A DNA stretch of 49,934 nucleotides from CAVUXJ01 sp963814975. Lineage in GTDB: Bacteria; Acidobacteriota; Vicinamibacteria; Vicinamibacterales; CAVVIG01. Below are positions 18,226 through 26,328 of the stretch, in pieces. Position numbers and translations under genes: made by a program. The notes under the pieces are model-generated. The model saw only the letters and a program-made list of their open reading frames with translations, made no database searches and was not told where the DNA came from. Numbering within the stretch: the stretch's first letter is position 1; every line of letters starts with the position of its first letter. Where the stretch lies: NCBI GenBank assembly GCA_963814975.1, contig CAWFFB010000028.1:1-49934 (forward strand). Reading direction: 5' to 3'.

Positions 18226-19035
18226 GTGAAGCCGTCCCATCACGTTCCTGAAGCCGATAACCTGTCGGCGCTGCCGCGCCTGCCGCGCGACGAGGACGGG
18301 CCGGTGTTTGCCGAGCCGTGGCAGGCGCAAGCGTTCGCGCTCGCAGTCAAGCTGTCGGAACAGGGACATTTCACCTGGAGAGAATGGACGGCCGCGTTGA
18401 CGTCCGAACTGAACGCTGCCGATACGCGCGGCGAGCCGGATCTTGACGGTTCGCATTACTTTCACCATTGGCTCGACGCCCTGGAACGCATCGTGATCGA
18501 CAAAGGCCTTGCGAACACGCATTCGCTGGCGGCTCGAAAGGATGCGTGGGAGGACGCATACCGGCACACCCCTCACGGCAATGCCGTTGAACTGGGCTCG
18601 CTGTCATACCGGCAGCTTGTGGTTCGGGCAGACGGACGTGCGGTCGAGGTCCTGCAGCGCAGGGCGCACGTGTCCTACTGTTTTACCGGGTGTTGTTGCG
18701 GACGCACCGACCGCGGCTATGCACCCGTTCCCGCCGACACGTTCAAGGACGAGTGGTTGCGCCGCAAGCTCCGAAAGCTCGTGCACCTGACGAAAGCCGC
18801 GTGCCTCGGACCGTGTGCCCTGGCGAACGTCGCGAGTCTCGTGTTCGACGGACGCTCGATTTGGTTCCACTCGGTGAACACGCCCTGGCACGTGCACCTG
18901 ATTTTCGATTACGTCGAGATGATGATCAGCGCGGATCGCTTTCTTCCCCCGCCACCGGGGCTGGCCAGCTACGCTTTCAATTTCTACGACTGGGATACCC
19001 GGGAGGCTTCCTCATGCGGCCGCTCCAACTCCTGA
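18226..19035 (+). CDS. nitrile hydratase activator-like domain fused to a (2Fe-2S) ferredoxin domain
   Basis: 269 residues in one frame from GTG 18226. Residues 10-120 match nitrile hydratase accessory (activator) proteins: LPRLPRDEDGPVFAEPWQAQ, AFALAVKLSEQGHFTWREW, YFHHWLDALERIVIDKGL. Residues 150-262 match thioredoxin-like (2Fe-2S) ferredoxins of the cobalamin-associated type: VSYCFTGCCCGRTDRGYAPV, FKDEWLRRKLRKLVHLTKA, ACLGPCALANVASLVF, FHSVNTPWHVHLIFDYVEMM. The cysteines CxxxCCC and CxxxC could hold a cluster. Activators insert cobalt or iron into nitrile hydratase; the ferredoxin half could supply redox or metal handling, by inference. No nitrile hydratase subunit is encoded in the window. 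No clear ribosome site. Confidence 0.75.
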   Translation: MKPSHHVPEADNLSALPRLPRDEDGPVFAEPWQAQAFALAVKLSEQGHFTWREWTAALTSELNAADTRGEPDLDGSHYFHHWLDALERIVIDKGLANTHSLAARKDAWEDAYRHTPHGNAVELGSLSYRQLVVRADGRAVEVLQRRAHVSYCFTGCCCGRTDRGYAPVPADTFKDEWLRRKLRKLVHLTKAACLGPCALANVASLVFDGRSIWFHSVNTPWHVHLIFDYVEMMISADRFLPPPPGLASYAFNFYDWDTREASSCGRSNS

Positions 19036-19043
19036 CATAGGCG

Positions 19044-19059
19044 AACCCCTGTCAGGGTT
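19044..19059. terminator. small hairpin between convergent genes
   Basis: AACCC/GGGTT with a 6-base loop lies between the ends of two convergent genes and overlaps the stop of the minus-strand one. Weak stem, short T run on the plus strand. Confidence 0.35.
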
Positions 19060-19291
19060 TGGTCTTCAGTTTGGCGTCGTTCTCCTTGATGAACGCGCGG
19101 AGATCATCCACGGACGCCAACACGCGGGCCCACTGCTCTTTGTAGAGAGTCACCGGGAAGCGCCCCAGGCCATACACCGACACCGCACCCTTTTCGCTCA
19201 CCTTGAAACTGATCCCGCCTGCCCGCTGGTTCTTCAACCGCTCGTTTTCTGCTCTGAGCCGTTCCACTTCGTCTTTCAAGTCCTCGCTCAT
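19052..19291 (-). CDS. small conserved coiled-coil protein, unknown function
   Basis: 79 residues; ribosome site GAAGGAG before ATG 19291. Residues 1-22 form a coiled coil (EDLKDEVERLRAENERLKNQ). The rest is a compact domain: GGISFKVSEKGAVSVYGLG, RFPVTLYKEQWARVLASVDD, LRAFIKENDAKLKTKP. I have the impression of a small soluble family seen in several phyla but cannot name it. Convergent with the nitrile hydratase activator fusion gene. Confidence 0.7.
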   Translation of the reverse strand: MSEDLKDEVERLRAENERLKNQRAGGISFKVSEKGAVSVYGLGRFPVTLYKEQWARVLASVDDLRAFIKENDAKLKTKP

Positions 19292-19488
19292 TGTCGCTCC
19301 TTCACAGTACAGTGCTGATTGCCTGACTCCCGGCTCGGGAAACGACTTCGACAGGACGGTCAGAGCATCAGATCAACCGGAAGCGGGAAACGTCATGAGT
19401 TTAGCCGAATGGGCCGTTGAACGAGTCACGGCTCCGGAGCCGGCGCTGTTCCTTGGTTGAGAGATTCTACGCCGCAGGGCGGATTCTC

Positions 19489-19516
19489 AGAACGTAGAAC
19501 GTCAGAACGCAGAACG
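19489..19516. repeat. short AGAACG-type repeats upstream of the MmgE/PrpD gene
   Basis: AGAACG occurs four times with spacing of 7 to 8 bases, just before a TTGACG box (19522) and the gene start at 19559. It belongs to the same style of intergenic simple repeat seen near 8881 and 38550. Confidence 0.55.
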
Positions 19517-19558
19517 CCCTATTGACGATAGACTTGATCAACCTAGCAGGAGCCGAAG

Positions 19559-21010
19559 ATGAACCTGAGTCGTCGTGACGTCCTGGGATCGGGCCTCACG
19601 TTGCTGGCGGGTCGCGCAGCAACCACCGCGGCGTACCCGCAAGAGGTGAACACCTACGGCGCCGCGCCCACCGGATTGGGGATCACCAGCGCGCTGGCCC
19701 GCTTTCTGTCGGGCATCCGCTATGAGGACCTGTCGCCTGCGGCGGTTCACGAAGCGAAGCGCGCGGTGCTCGACTGGATCGGGTGTGCCCTCGCCGGCAG
19801 CACCCACCCGACCGTCACCGTGTTGCTCGCGACGCTCGAGGAGTTAGGCTCCGTGCCGGTTGCCACCGTATTGGGGCGGCGCGGACGCAAGCTCAGCCTG
19901 CTGGATGCTCCGTTAGCGAACGGCCAGATGGGGCACGTGCTCGACTTCGACGACACCCACCTCGGGGGGGTGATCCTTCATACCAGTACCGCCACCCTTC
20001 CAGCGTTGCTTGCGCTCGGCGAGCGGCGCAAGTCGTCCGGCCGCGAACTCATCGTGGCTCTGGTGGCGGCCTTCGAAGGGGGCATTCGAGTGGGACAGGC
20101 CGCCACGAGTCACCACCTCGGCGGCTGGCATTTGACCGGGACCCTGGGAACCGTGGCCGCCGCCTCCGGATCCGCACGGCTCATCGGGCTGGACGAAAAG
20201 CAGACCACGTTTGCGCTTGGTATCGCATGTACCCAAGCCGCCGGGATGCAGCAGAACCGCGGCAGCGACTGCAAGTCTCTGCATGCCGGCAAATCTGCAT
20301 ACCATGGGGTCCTGGCGTCGATGCTGGCGTCCAAGGGCTTCAACAGCTCGCCGGAGATTCTCGAAGGAAGCCTGGGTTTCACCAAGATCTTCAGCGCGAC
20401 GCAGCAGAACAACACGATCACCGCGGGCCTGGGCCGGACATGGATGATCACCGGAAATGGCTACAAACCGCACGCGTGCGGCGTTGTGTTGCACCCGCTC
20501 ATTGACGCGATGATTGACGTCTCACGAAAGGTCCGTCAGCCGGCTTCCGAAGTCGAGCGCGTGGAAGCGCTGGTCCATCCCGACGTGATCCGAATCACGG
20601 GCATAGACACGCCGAGTTCCGGCTTGATGTCGAAGTTCAGCGCCAACCATGCCGCGGCAGTCGCGTTTATCGATCAGGCCGCCGGGGTCACTCAGTTCAC
20701 CAACGAACGCGCCGGAGATGCATCGGTGCAGGCGCTACGAAGGTTGATTCAGGTGAAGCCCGACCCCTCGTTCCGTCTGGACCAATCTGCGGCGACGGTG
20801 CGCACCAGGTCCGGCGCTACCCACGAGGCGCAGATCGCGCACGCCACCGGGACTGTGAGCAATCCGATGTCGGATCAGGCGCTCACGGACAAGTTTCTGG
20901 GGAACGCCGCGCCTGCGATTGGTGCCGACCAGGCTCGCGGCGTCGTCGACACCATATTGAGGTTGGAAGCCCTTGGTGATGTCGGCGAACTGCTTCGGGC
21001 CTGCGTGTGA
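19559..21010 (+). CDS. MmgE/PrpD-family protein with Tat-type leader
   Basis: 483 residues, intact; ribosome site AGGAG before ATG 19559. The N-terminus MNLSRRDVLGSGLTLLAG is a twin-arginine leader, so the protein is probably exported folded. The body is MmgE/PrpD (2-methylcitrate dehydratase / cis-aconitate decarboxylase fold): KRAVLDWIGCALAGSTHP, LANGQMGHVLDFDDTHLGG, NGYKPHACGVVLHPLIDAM. These include the conserved aspartates and the KPHACGxxxHP motif near the active site. Exported members are common in Acidobacteria and Proteobacteria catabolic regions; the substrate is a hydroxy or unsaturated dicarboxylic acid in characterised cases and unknown here. Confidence 0.85.
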   Translation: MNLSRRDVLGSGLTLLAGRAATTAAYPQEVNTYGAAPTGLGITSALARFLSGIRYEDLSPAAVHEAKRAVLDWIGCALAGSTHPTVTVLLATLEELGSVPVATVLGRRGRKLSLLDAPLANGQMGHVLDFDDTHLGGVILHTSTATLPALLALGERRKSSGRELIVALVAAFEGGIRVGQAATSHHLGGWHLTGTLGTVAAASGSARLIGLDEKQTTFALGIACTQAAGMQQNRGSDCKSLHAGKSAYHGVLASMLASKGFNSSPEILEGSLGFTKIFSATQQNNTITAGLGRTWMITGNGYKPHACGVVLHPLIDAMIDVSRKVRQPASEVERVEALVHPDVIRITGIDTPSSGLMSKFSANHAAAVAFIDQAAGVTQFTNERAGDASVQALRRLIQVKPDPSFRLDQSAATVRTRSGATHEAQIAHATGTVSNPMSDQALTDKFLGNAAPAIGADQARGVVDTILRLEALGDVGELLRACV

Positions 21011-21122
21011 CACGTCGACAGTCAACCGAGTCCCGCCGCGTTGTCTGCTTCCTGCGTTCCTCGGCCGCGTCCCGGTGGTGTGAGGCGACGGAAACACGAC
21101 GAGCGAAATAGCAGACCGACCA

Positions 21123-22325
21123 TCACGTCGCGGAGCCGAGCAGTCGCTCCAGATTCTGGGGATTGAAGAACGCCTCCCGCTCTATCATCCCGGAGCGCAC
21201 CATCGCTAATAGCGTGGCTTGCGCCGGAGCCCCCCTGACCGCCTCGCGAATTCGCAACACCTCGGCAGGCAGCGGCTCGAAGCGTGCCGCGCTCAGGTTC
21301 TGCTGATACTCAACGGCGGAGGCTTCGTTGCGCTGGCGCTCGTAGTCGGCCAGGGCATCGTGCAACAGCCGCCGTCCGCCTAAACCGTCTCCGATCGCAC
21401 CGGCCAGAAGCTCGGCGTCACGCAGGGCATCGGAGATCCCGAGCGCCATGTACGGATCCTTGTGACATCCTGCGTCACCGACGAGAGCCCAGCCAGGACC
21501 GTATGGCTTGCGATAGAAGTTAGGCAAGTCCGACGCGCCGTAGAAGCGCTCCTCCTGCCGCGCGGTTCGAATCCGCTCGGAGAAATCGGGCGCGAGTTCG
21601 AGCGCGCTCATGAAATGACTCTTGATGTCTGGCCGGACCCGGTGAAGCTCGTCGATCGGAGAGCCCACGAATACGGCGAACAGACCCTCGCTGGTCTTGA
21701 AGGAGAAAATCACCCGGCGTTCCTTGGTGCGCTGATACAGTTCGAACGGGCAGCTCTCGACACCGCTCCAATAGGAGAAGTAGTAACAGAGCAGGGTCGG
21801 TGTCGCCTCGTAGACCTCGGCCTTGACCGCGCTGGCGAGGCGTGAATTGCGGCCGTCGGCCCCGACAGTGATCGCGGCTGTTTCCTGAACCAACTCACCG
21901 CCCGCCGATCGTCCGCGAATGCCGGCCAGCCGTTCGCCGTCGAACACGAATTCTTCGACGTTGAAGCCCTCGCGCAGTTCAGCGCCGGAGTCGACCGCCG
22001 CGTCAACGAGAAGCTTGTCGAGGAGACTGCGGCGCGGTCCATATCCCCACGCGACTCCATCCAGAGCAAGATTCCGCGAGACGAGGGGAAAGTCGCCCAG
22101 ATCCACCAGTTGTTCCGCGATCGGCGGAGACACGGCCGCAATCCCGTCAAGGAGATTCCATGCCTGGAGCCGCCTCGGGCCGTGACGGTGAATGAAATGG
22201 CCGTGCGGGATGTCGCTCGGAAATGTCGCCCGGTCGACGAGGAGAACCTTCGCGCCACTCAGAGCGAGCAGCCTGGCCAGCGTCGAGCCGGCACAGCGTC
22301 CGCCGACGATGATCACGTCGTACAT
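21123..22325 (-). CDS. FAD-dependent oxidoreductase (PHBH / geranylgeranyl reductase-like)
   Basis: 400 residues from ATG 22325, chosen because MYDVIIVGG is the usual beginning. FAD-binding GxGxxG variant in VIIVGGRCAGSTLARLLALS, and the second flavin motif in GPGWALVGDAGCHKDPYMAL. SAVKAEVYEATPTLLCYYFS lies in the substrate-side domain. Single-component flavin monooxygenases and prenyl reductases share this layout; halogenase or hydroxylase chemistry cannot be told apart by eye. Convergent with the MmgE/PrpD gene. Intact and of normal length. Confidence 0.85.
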   Translation of the reverse strand: MYDVIIVGGRCAGSTLARLLALSGAKVLLVDRATFPSDIPHGHFIHRHGPRRLQAWNLLDGIAAVSPPIAEQLVDLGDFPLVSRNLALDGVAWGYGPRRSLLDKLLVDAAVDSGAELREGFNVEEFVFDGERLAGIRGRSAGGELVQETAAITVGADGRNSRLASAVKAEVYEATPTLLCYYFSYWSGVESCPFELYQRTKERRVIFSFKTSEGLFAVFVGSPIDELHRVRPDIKSHFMSALELAPDFSERIRTARQEERFYGASDLPNFYRKPYGPGWALVGDAGCHKDPYMALGISDALRDAELLAGAIGDGLGGRRLLHDALADYERQRNEASAVEYQQNLSAARFEPLPAEVLRIREAVRGAPAQATLLAMVRSGMIEREAFFNPQNLERLLGSAT

Positions 22326-22697
22326 CGGTGTCTCCCTTGCAAGTTGCTGAAAAGCCAAGCAACCTGAAGTTCTCTCGTCAGGCGGCGTTCTTCAGCAGCC
22401 TGCTGGAGCGCGTAGCTTACACATTCGGATGCGGCATACGGAATGGCTCACCCTCGCGGCTGCGGGAAGGGCCGGGAACGGTCGCGAACGACGGTCGGGC
22501 GCCTGCGTTACAGGATGGGCGCACCTTGTTGGCGACTCATCTCATAAGGCGCTAATATTTCTTGGTCATGGACGAGCCTGCCTGCCAAGACTGCGCGACT
22601 AGTTGTACAACGCCGAGCGCGTCCAGAGTCGGTGGTTTCACATCCGCCCCCTCGCCGTGCCACGCGAGGACAGGCGATCGCGGGAGAGGTGCGACGG
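22326..22697. other. gap between divergent genes, no gene seen
   Basis: About 370 bases between the flavoprotein start (minus) and the cold-shock-like gene (plus). Expected to hold both promoters; no clear -35/-10 pair, repeat or RNA gene was seen. Short frames here have no family signal. Confidence 0.4.
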
Positions 22698-22910
22698 ATG
22701 ACCGGCAAGATTGAACGCATTGTCGAGGCACAGGGCCTGGGCTTCATCGCTGGCGACGATGGACAGGACTACGTTTTTCACAGGAGCGCACTGCCTCCAA
22801 GCGAGCCGTTCGATCAGCTCCTCCAGGGTGCGGCGGTGACGTTCGACGGCATCCACCACCCGAAAGGGCTGCGCGCCGAAGTGGTTCGGCTCGTGAGTTC
22901 AGAGGCGTGA
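22698..22910 (+). CDS. cold-shock-domain small RNA-binding protein
   Basis: 70 residues from ATG 22698, preceded by GGGAGAGG. The sequence is one OB-fold cold-shock domain: MTGKIERIVEAQGLGFIAGD, DGQDYVFHRSALPP, QGAAVTFDGIHHPKGLRAEV. RNP1 is altered (LGFIAGDDG for GFGFI), and RNP2 reads DYVFHRS with tyrosine in place of the usual phenylalanine or valine. Probably a single-stranded nucleic acid binder. A hairpin follows 8 bases after the stop. Confidence 0.85.
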   Translation: MTGKIERIVEAQGLGFIAGDDGQDYVFHRSALPPSEPFDQLLQGAAVTFDGIHHPKGLRAEVVRLVSSEA

Positions 22911-22917
22911 GCAGAAG

Positions 22918-22944
22918 GGCCGGCACGACCTCTGCCAGCCGGCC
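22918..22944 (+). terminator. GC-rich hairpin after the cold-shock gene
   Basis: GGCCGGC (22918-22924) and GCCGGCC (22938-22944), loop of 13 bases, starting 8 bases after the stop codon. No T run, so termination would have to be weak or factor-assisted. Confidence 0.4.
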
Positions 22945-23185
22945 GTAGGATGAGGACCGCCAGGCACCGACGTGCAAATCTGCCCACCCTGCGTGCACAT
23001 TCCTTTTCAAGTTGAACCGAGCTGGCAAGCAGACGATCGCTGGACCCGGTCGCTGAGCGGTGGGATGCCGGAGGTCATTGCGATTTGGGCGTTTGTGACG
23101 GAGGGAGCAGGAGGGCATTCTGAGGGAAGAATGTCAGCAGCCGAGACAGACGTACGGCGATTTCAAACTACATTGGCCGCCAAGT

Positions 23186-23365
23186 ATGTCCCGATGCCTC
23201 AAGTGCCAGTCCACAGCCACTCAAAAAACACAGGCTCTGGGCAGTGTCATCCAGTGGTTCACCTGCGGCAACTGCCGACACGCGTGGTGCCGCGTCGATG
23301 GCGAACGGGCGGACTCATCGCCACGACAGTCCTCACCTGGAAGGGGCAATTCCCCCGCCAACTGA
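23186..23365 (+). CDS. 59-residue zinc-ribbon protein
   Basis: Small open frame from ATG 23186 to TGA 23363. It starts MSRCLKCQSTATQKTQALGS and continues VIQWFTCGNCRHAWCRVD. The two CxxC pairs (CLKC, CGNC) are 26 residues apart, the layout of a zinc ribbon that is nearly the whole protein; the tail is polar and unstructured. The WFTCxxCxHxW pattern is seen in other tiny bacterial zinc ribbons. No clear ribosome site precedes it, which lowers confidence. It stands alone between the cold-shock and MmsA genes. Confidence 0.5.
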   Translation: MSRCLKCQSTATQKTQALGSVIQWFTCGNCRHAWCRVDGERADSSPRQSSPGRGNSPAN

Positions 23366-23559
23366 CCGCGCTTGTCGCAAGGTTGTCATGATCCGCCGTC
23401 AGGCGGACCCGACACGACATGCGCGCTCTGTGAAACGCGCGGTGCTTACCCTCGGCCCGGCCCCAACCACAAGCTGCTCATCATTGGGGGACACAATGTT
23501 GGTATGCTCCCGCATGGTCCGCATACCGCGATCACAACTTCATCACGGGGAAGCGCTCG

Positions 23560-25101
23560 ATGCCTGCCGGAGTTGATCATCCACTGTCCTCACGGAGCGT
23601 CGCAACGGCCGCGTCCGTACCTTTGTGGATTGACGGGCGCCGGGTAGGTTCGCGGAGCACGAAGAGCGGCAATGTCACCAACCCCGCGACAGGCGAGGTG
23701 ACGCGGACCGTGCCCTTCGCCAGCGGGGAGGACATCGACCTGGCTGTGCGGGCGGCCGCCGGTGCGTTCCCGGCGTGGCGCTCGACGCCGCCTCTTCGCC
23801 GGGCTCGCATCCTGACGCGGTTTCGCGAGCTCATGGAGCAGCATCAAGCCGAGCTCGCCAGCATCGTTACCGATGAGCACGGGAAAGTCCTCCTCGACGC
23901 GATGGGCTCCGTGCAGCGGGGCATCGAGGTGATCGAGTTCGCCGCCGGAGCCCCTCACCTGCTCAAAGGCGAGCACGCCGGGTCCGTCGGCCGCGGAGTG
24001 GATGCGCATTCACGCCTGCAGCCCCTCGGGGTATGCGCCGGGATCACGCCGTTCAATTTCCCGGTGATGGTCCCGCTCTGGATGTTCCCGATCGCACTCG
24101 CGTGCGGGAACACCTTCGTGCTGAAACCATCGGAAAAAGATCCGTCTGCAAGCATCCGGATGGCCGAATTGCTCAAAGAGGCGGGACTGCCGGACGGCGT
24201 CTTCAACGTGGTGCACGGCGACAAGATCGCCGTCGACGCCCTGCTCCGGCACCCCGACATCAGGGCGATCTCGTTCGTCGGTTCCACCCCGGTCGCGAAA
24301 TATGTCTATGCGACGGCAGCCGCTCACGGAAAACGGGTCCAGGCGCTCGGCGGAGCGAAAAACCACGCGGTGGTCCTGCCGGACGCGGACCTCGAATTCG
24401 CTGCCAGCGCCTTGATTGGCGCCGGCTACGGATCCGCGGGCGAACGGTGCATGGCGATCTCGGCAATCGTCGCGGTGGGAAGCGCCGGCGACGCCATCGT
24501 CGCGAAGCTTGCCGGGAAGGCGAGAGCGCTGAAGGTCGGTCCGGGTACGTCGGAAGGGATGGACATGGGCCCGCTCGTGACCGGCGCCCACCGCGACAAG
24601 GTGCGGAGCTACATCGACGCCGGCGTCCAGGCGGGCGCAACCCTCGTAGTCGACGGGCGGGACGTGCGGGTGCCCGACCACGAACGCGGATTCTTCCTCG
24701 GGCCGTCCCTCTTCGATCACGTGACCCCGGAGATGGCTATCTACAAGGACGAGATCTTCGGGCCAGTCCTTGTCGTCCTGCGCGTGGAGTCATTGAGGGA
24801 GGCTATCGATCTCGTCAACCGCAACCCCTACGGCAACGGCACGGCAATCTTTACCGCTTCGGGCGGCTCCGCAAGACATTTCGAGGATGAGGTTGAGGTC
24901 GGTATGGTGGGTATCAACGTGCCGATTCCAGTGCCGATGGCCTTCTTCTCGTTCGGCGGCTGGAAGGAATCGCTCTTCGGCGATCTCCACGTGCACGGGC
25001 TCGAGGGGATTTACTTCAACACGCGGACCAAGGCGGTGACGACGCGCTGGCCGAATGAAGACGCCGCCTCTCCGGGGTTCATGCTGCCGACCCTTGGCTA
25101 G
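23560..25101 (+). CDS. mmsA: CoA-acylating methylmalonate-semialdehyde dehydrogenase
   Basis: 513 residues, intact; ribosome site GGGGAAG before ATG 23560. Aldehyde dehydrogenase superfamily, MmsA branch: NAD-binding GVCAGITPFNFPVMVPLWMF and FVLKPSEKDPS. The catalytic cysteine lies in YGSAGERCMAISAIVAVG, while the general-base glutamate of ordinary aldehyde dehydrogenases is absent (LGGAKNHAVVLPD), as expected for the CoA-acylating type. It ends with the typical GGWKESLFGDLHVHGLEG block. It converts methylmalonate or malonate semialdehyde to propionyl- or acetyl-CoA in valine, inositol or beta-alanine breakdown. No valine or inositol genes sit beside it. Confidence 0.92.
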   Translation: MPAGVDHPLSSRSVATAASVPLWIDGRRVGSRSTKSGNVTNPATGEVTRTVPFASGEDIDLAVRAAAGAFPAWRSTPPLRRARILTRFRELMEQHQAELASIVTDEHGKVLLDAMGSVQRGIEVIEFAAGAPHLLKGEHAGSVGRGVDAHSRLQPLGVCAGITPFNFPVMVPLWMFPIALACGNTFVLKPSEKDPSASIRMAELLKEAGLPDGVFNVVHGDKIAVDALLRHPDIRAISFVGSTPVAKYVYATAAAHGKRVQALGGAKNHAVVLPDADLEFAASALIGAGYGSAGERCMAISAIVAVGSAGDAIVAKLAGKARALKVGPGTSEGMDMGPLVTGAHRDKVRSYIDAGVQAGATLVVDGRDVRVPDHERGFFLGPSLFDHVTPEMAIYKDEIFGPVLVVLRVESLREAIDLVNRNPYGNGTAIFTASGGSARHFEDEVEVGMVGINVPIPVPMAFFSFGGWKESLFGDLHVHGLEGIYFNTRTKAVTTRWPNEDAASPGFMLPTLG

Positions 25102-25127
25102 ACTTCGACCCCGGCCGATCTGACGAG

Positions 25128-25292
25128 CTATGCAGCCCGTGCCGTGGCGCGACGGTCGAAGCTGCCGGTGTAATCATGGACGGTTCTCGCACGCATCATG
25201 ACCGAGAACATAATCCCGAGGATCGCGCGGGTCCCGGCGGCGCCCAGAGCAACAGACAACGCGAACAGCGAGACGATAATCAGCAGGTCCAT
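25128..25292 (-). CDS. 54-residue membrane protein, unknown function
   Basis: From ATG 25292 to TAG 25128. A first helix (MDLLIIVSLFALSVALGAAG) leads to TRAILGIMFSVMMRARTV and a polar tail DYTGSFDRRATARAA. AAGGA lies about 11 bases upstream. The pattern of one or two short helices around a GAAGTRAILG turn reminds me of tiny membrane proteins in related genomes, but I cannot name a family. It is convergent with mmsA, 26 bases from its stop. Confidence 0.45.
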   Translation of the reverse strand: MDLLIIVSLFALSVALGAAGTRAILGIMFSVMMRARTVHDYTGSFDRRATARAA

Positions 25293-25726
25293 TGCGGACT
25301 AAATCCTTTAGTTCTTGAGGGCAGCAGCGCCGCCGCGGTTTACCATCACTCACCCCAGAAGACCCGTCAGACCCTCTCGACCGCGGCCGGTCTGGCCGCT
25401 CGCATCTCGAGAGTGCAAGACAGGAGCCGTACCGGAGGCTGGCGTCTAACTCCCGGGCTTCCGATCAGGGCAGTTGGATGTGTCGCGCCCTATCAACTGT
25501 TGGCAGCGCCGGGGCGACTGAAGCGATCAGGCACGACCTCTTCGAGGGGCACGGGGACGGTCGTGGTGGCTGGGTGTGATAACGGTCCGATAGATCTATG
25601 ATAGACCCGCTGGAGGGTGTCGGGCATCGATGGGTTTCTTCGCGGCCACGAGAACACCAGGCCGGTATCGGATGGGATGGCCGCCCGGGCTTTGAGAAGC
25701 GACGACCCCTGATAAGGAGAAAGCAC
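25293..25726. other. gap upstream of the GlcG-like gene
   Basis: About 430 bases with no supported gene. A 702-codon minus-strand open frame covers it but also runs antisense through three real genes and is rejected. The 3-prime part should contain the promoter of the GlcG-like gene. Confidence 0.4.
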
Positions 25727-26227
25727 ATGCGCACACGGTTTTGTCTGCTCTCGCTCTCCGTGTTGGCCTCGGTGTCATTTGCCGCCGATGCGTCGGCGAT
25801 CCAGGCGACGCGGGACATCAAGATCATCTCGAGTGCCGGTGCGCGTTCGCTGGCGGACGCCTGTAGCGCGTGGGCCGGGCAGAACAAGCAGGTCGTGGCG
25901 ATGGCGATTCTGGATTGGGGCGGCAACCTGATCGAGTCCCATGCCATGGAAGGCGCACCGATGAATGCCATCGACACGGCGCTCCTGAAAGCGAAATCGG
26001 CCTTGCGGTGGCGGCGTCCAACCTCGGAGACCAACCGGATAGTCCGGAGCGGCGAAAACCTGGCGCCGACTTTCATGAACGATTTCCCGCAACCGGGGGC
26101 TCTCCCCATCATCGTCAATGGCCAGGTCATCGGCGCGATGGGCGTCTCCGGCGCCGACGGCGAGAAATGCGCCCAGGCGGCGATCGACGCCGTGTTCAAG
26201 GGGCAAGCGACCGCCTCAACGAAGTAG
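25727..26227 (+). CDS. exported GlcG/HbpS-like (DUF336) protein
   Basis: 166 residues from ATG 25727, with ribosome site AAGGAGA. Leader LLSLSVLASVSFAADASA. The GlcG/HbpS fold follows: ARSLADACSAWAGQNKQVVA, ILDWGGNLIESHAMEGAPM and the C-terminal IIVNGQVIGAMGVSGADGEK block with the family GxxGxSG turn. Members bind heme or cobalamin or assist glycolate-type catabolism. The exported position before a c-type cytochrome gene suggests a periplasmic redox role, by inference. Intact. Confidence 0.85.
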   Translation: MRTRFCLLSLSVLASVSFAADASAIQATRDIKIISSAGARSLADACSAWAGQNKQVVAMAILDWGGNLIESHAMEGAPMNAIDTALLKAKSALRWRRPTSETNRIVRSGENLAPTFMNDFPQPGALPIIVNGQVIGAMGVSGADGEKCAQAAIDAVFKGQATASTK

Positions 26228-26328
26228 CCAGAAGCGGGTTGATCGTCCCGGGCCCGAGAACGTCTGTCTCGTCTGGAGGCCGGGATAGTCCTGAACGTCC
26301 ATCGCGGTTCAATGTCGGCGAGTCCAGG

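Noticed and set aside
22972..23391. 139-codon plus-strand frame upstream of mmsA
   Set aside because: No domain and it overlaps, in another frame, the better supported zinc-ribbon frame.
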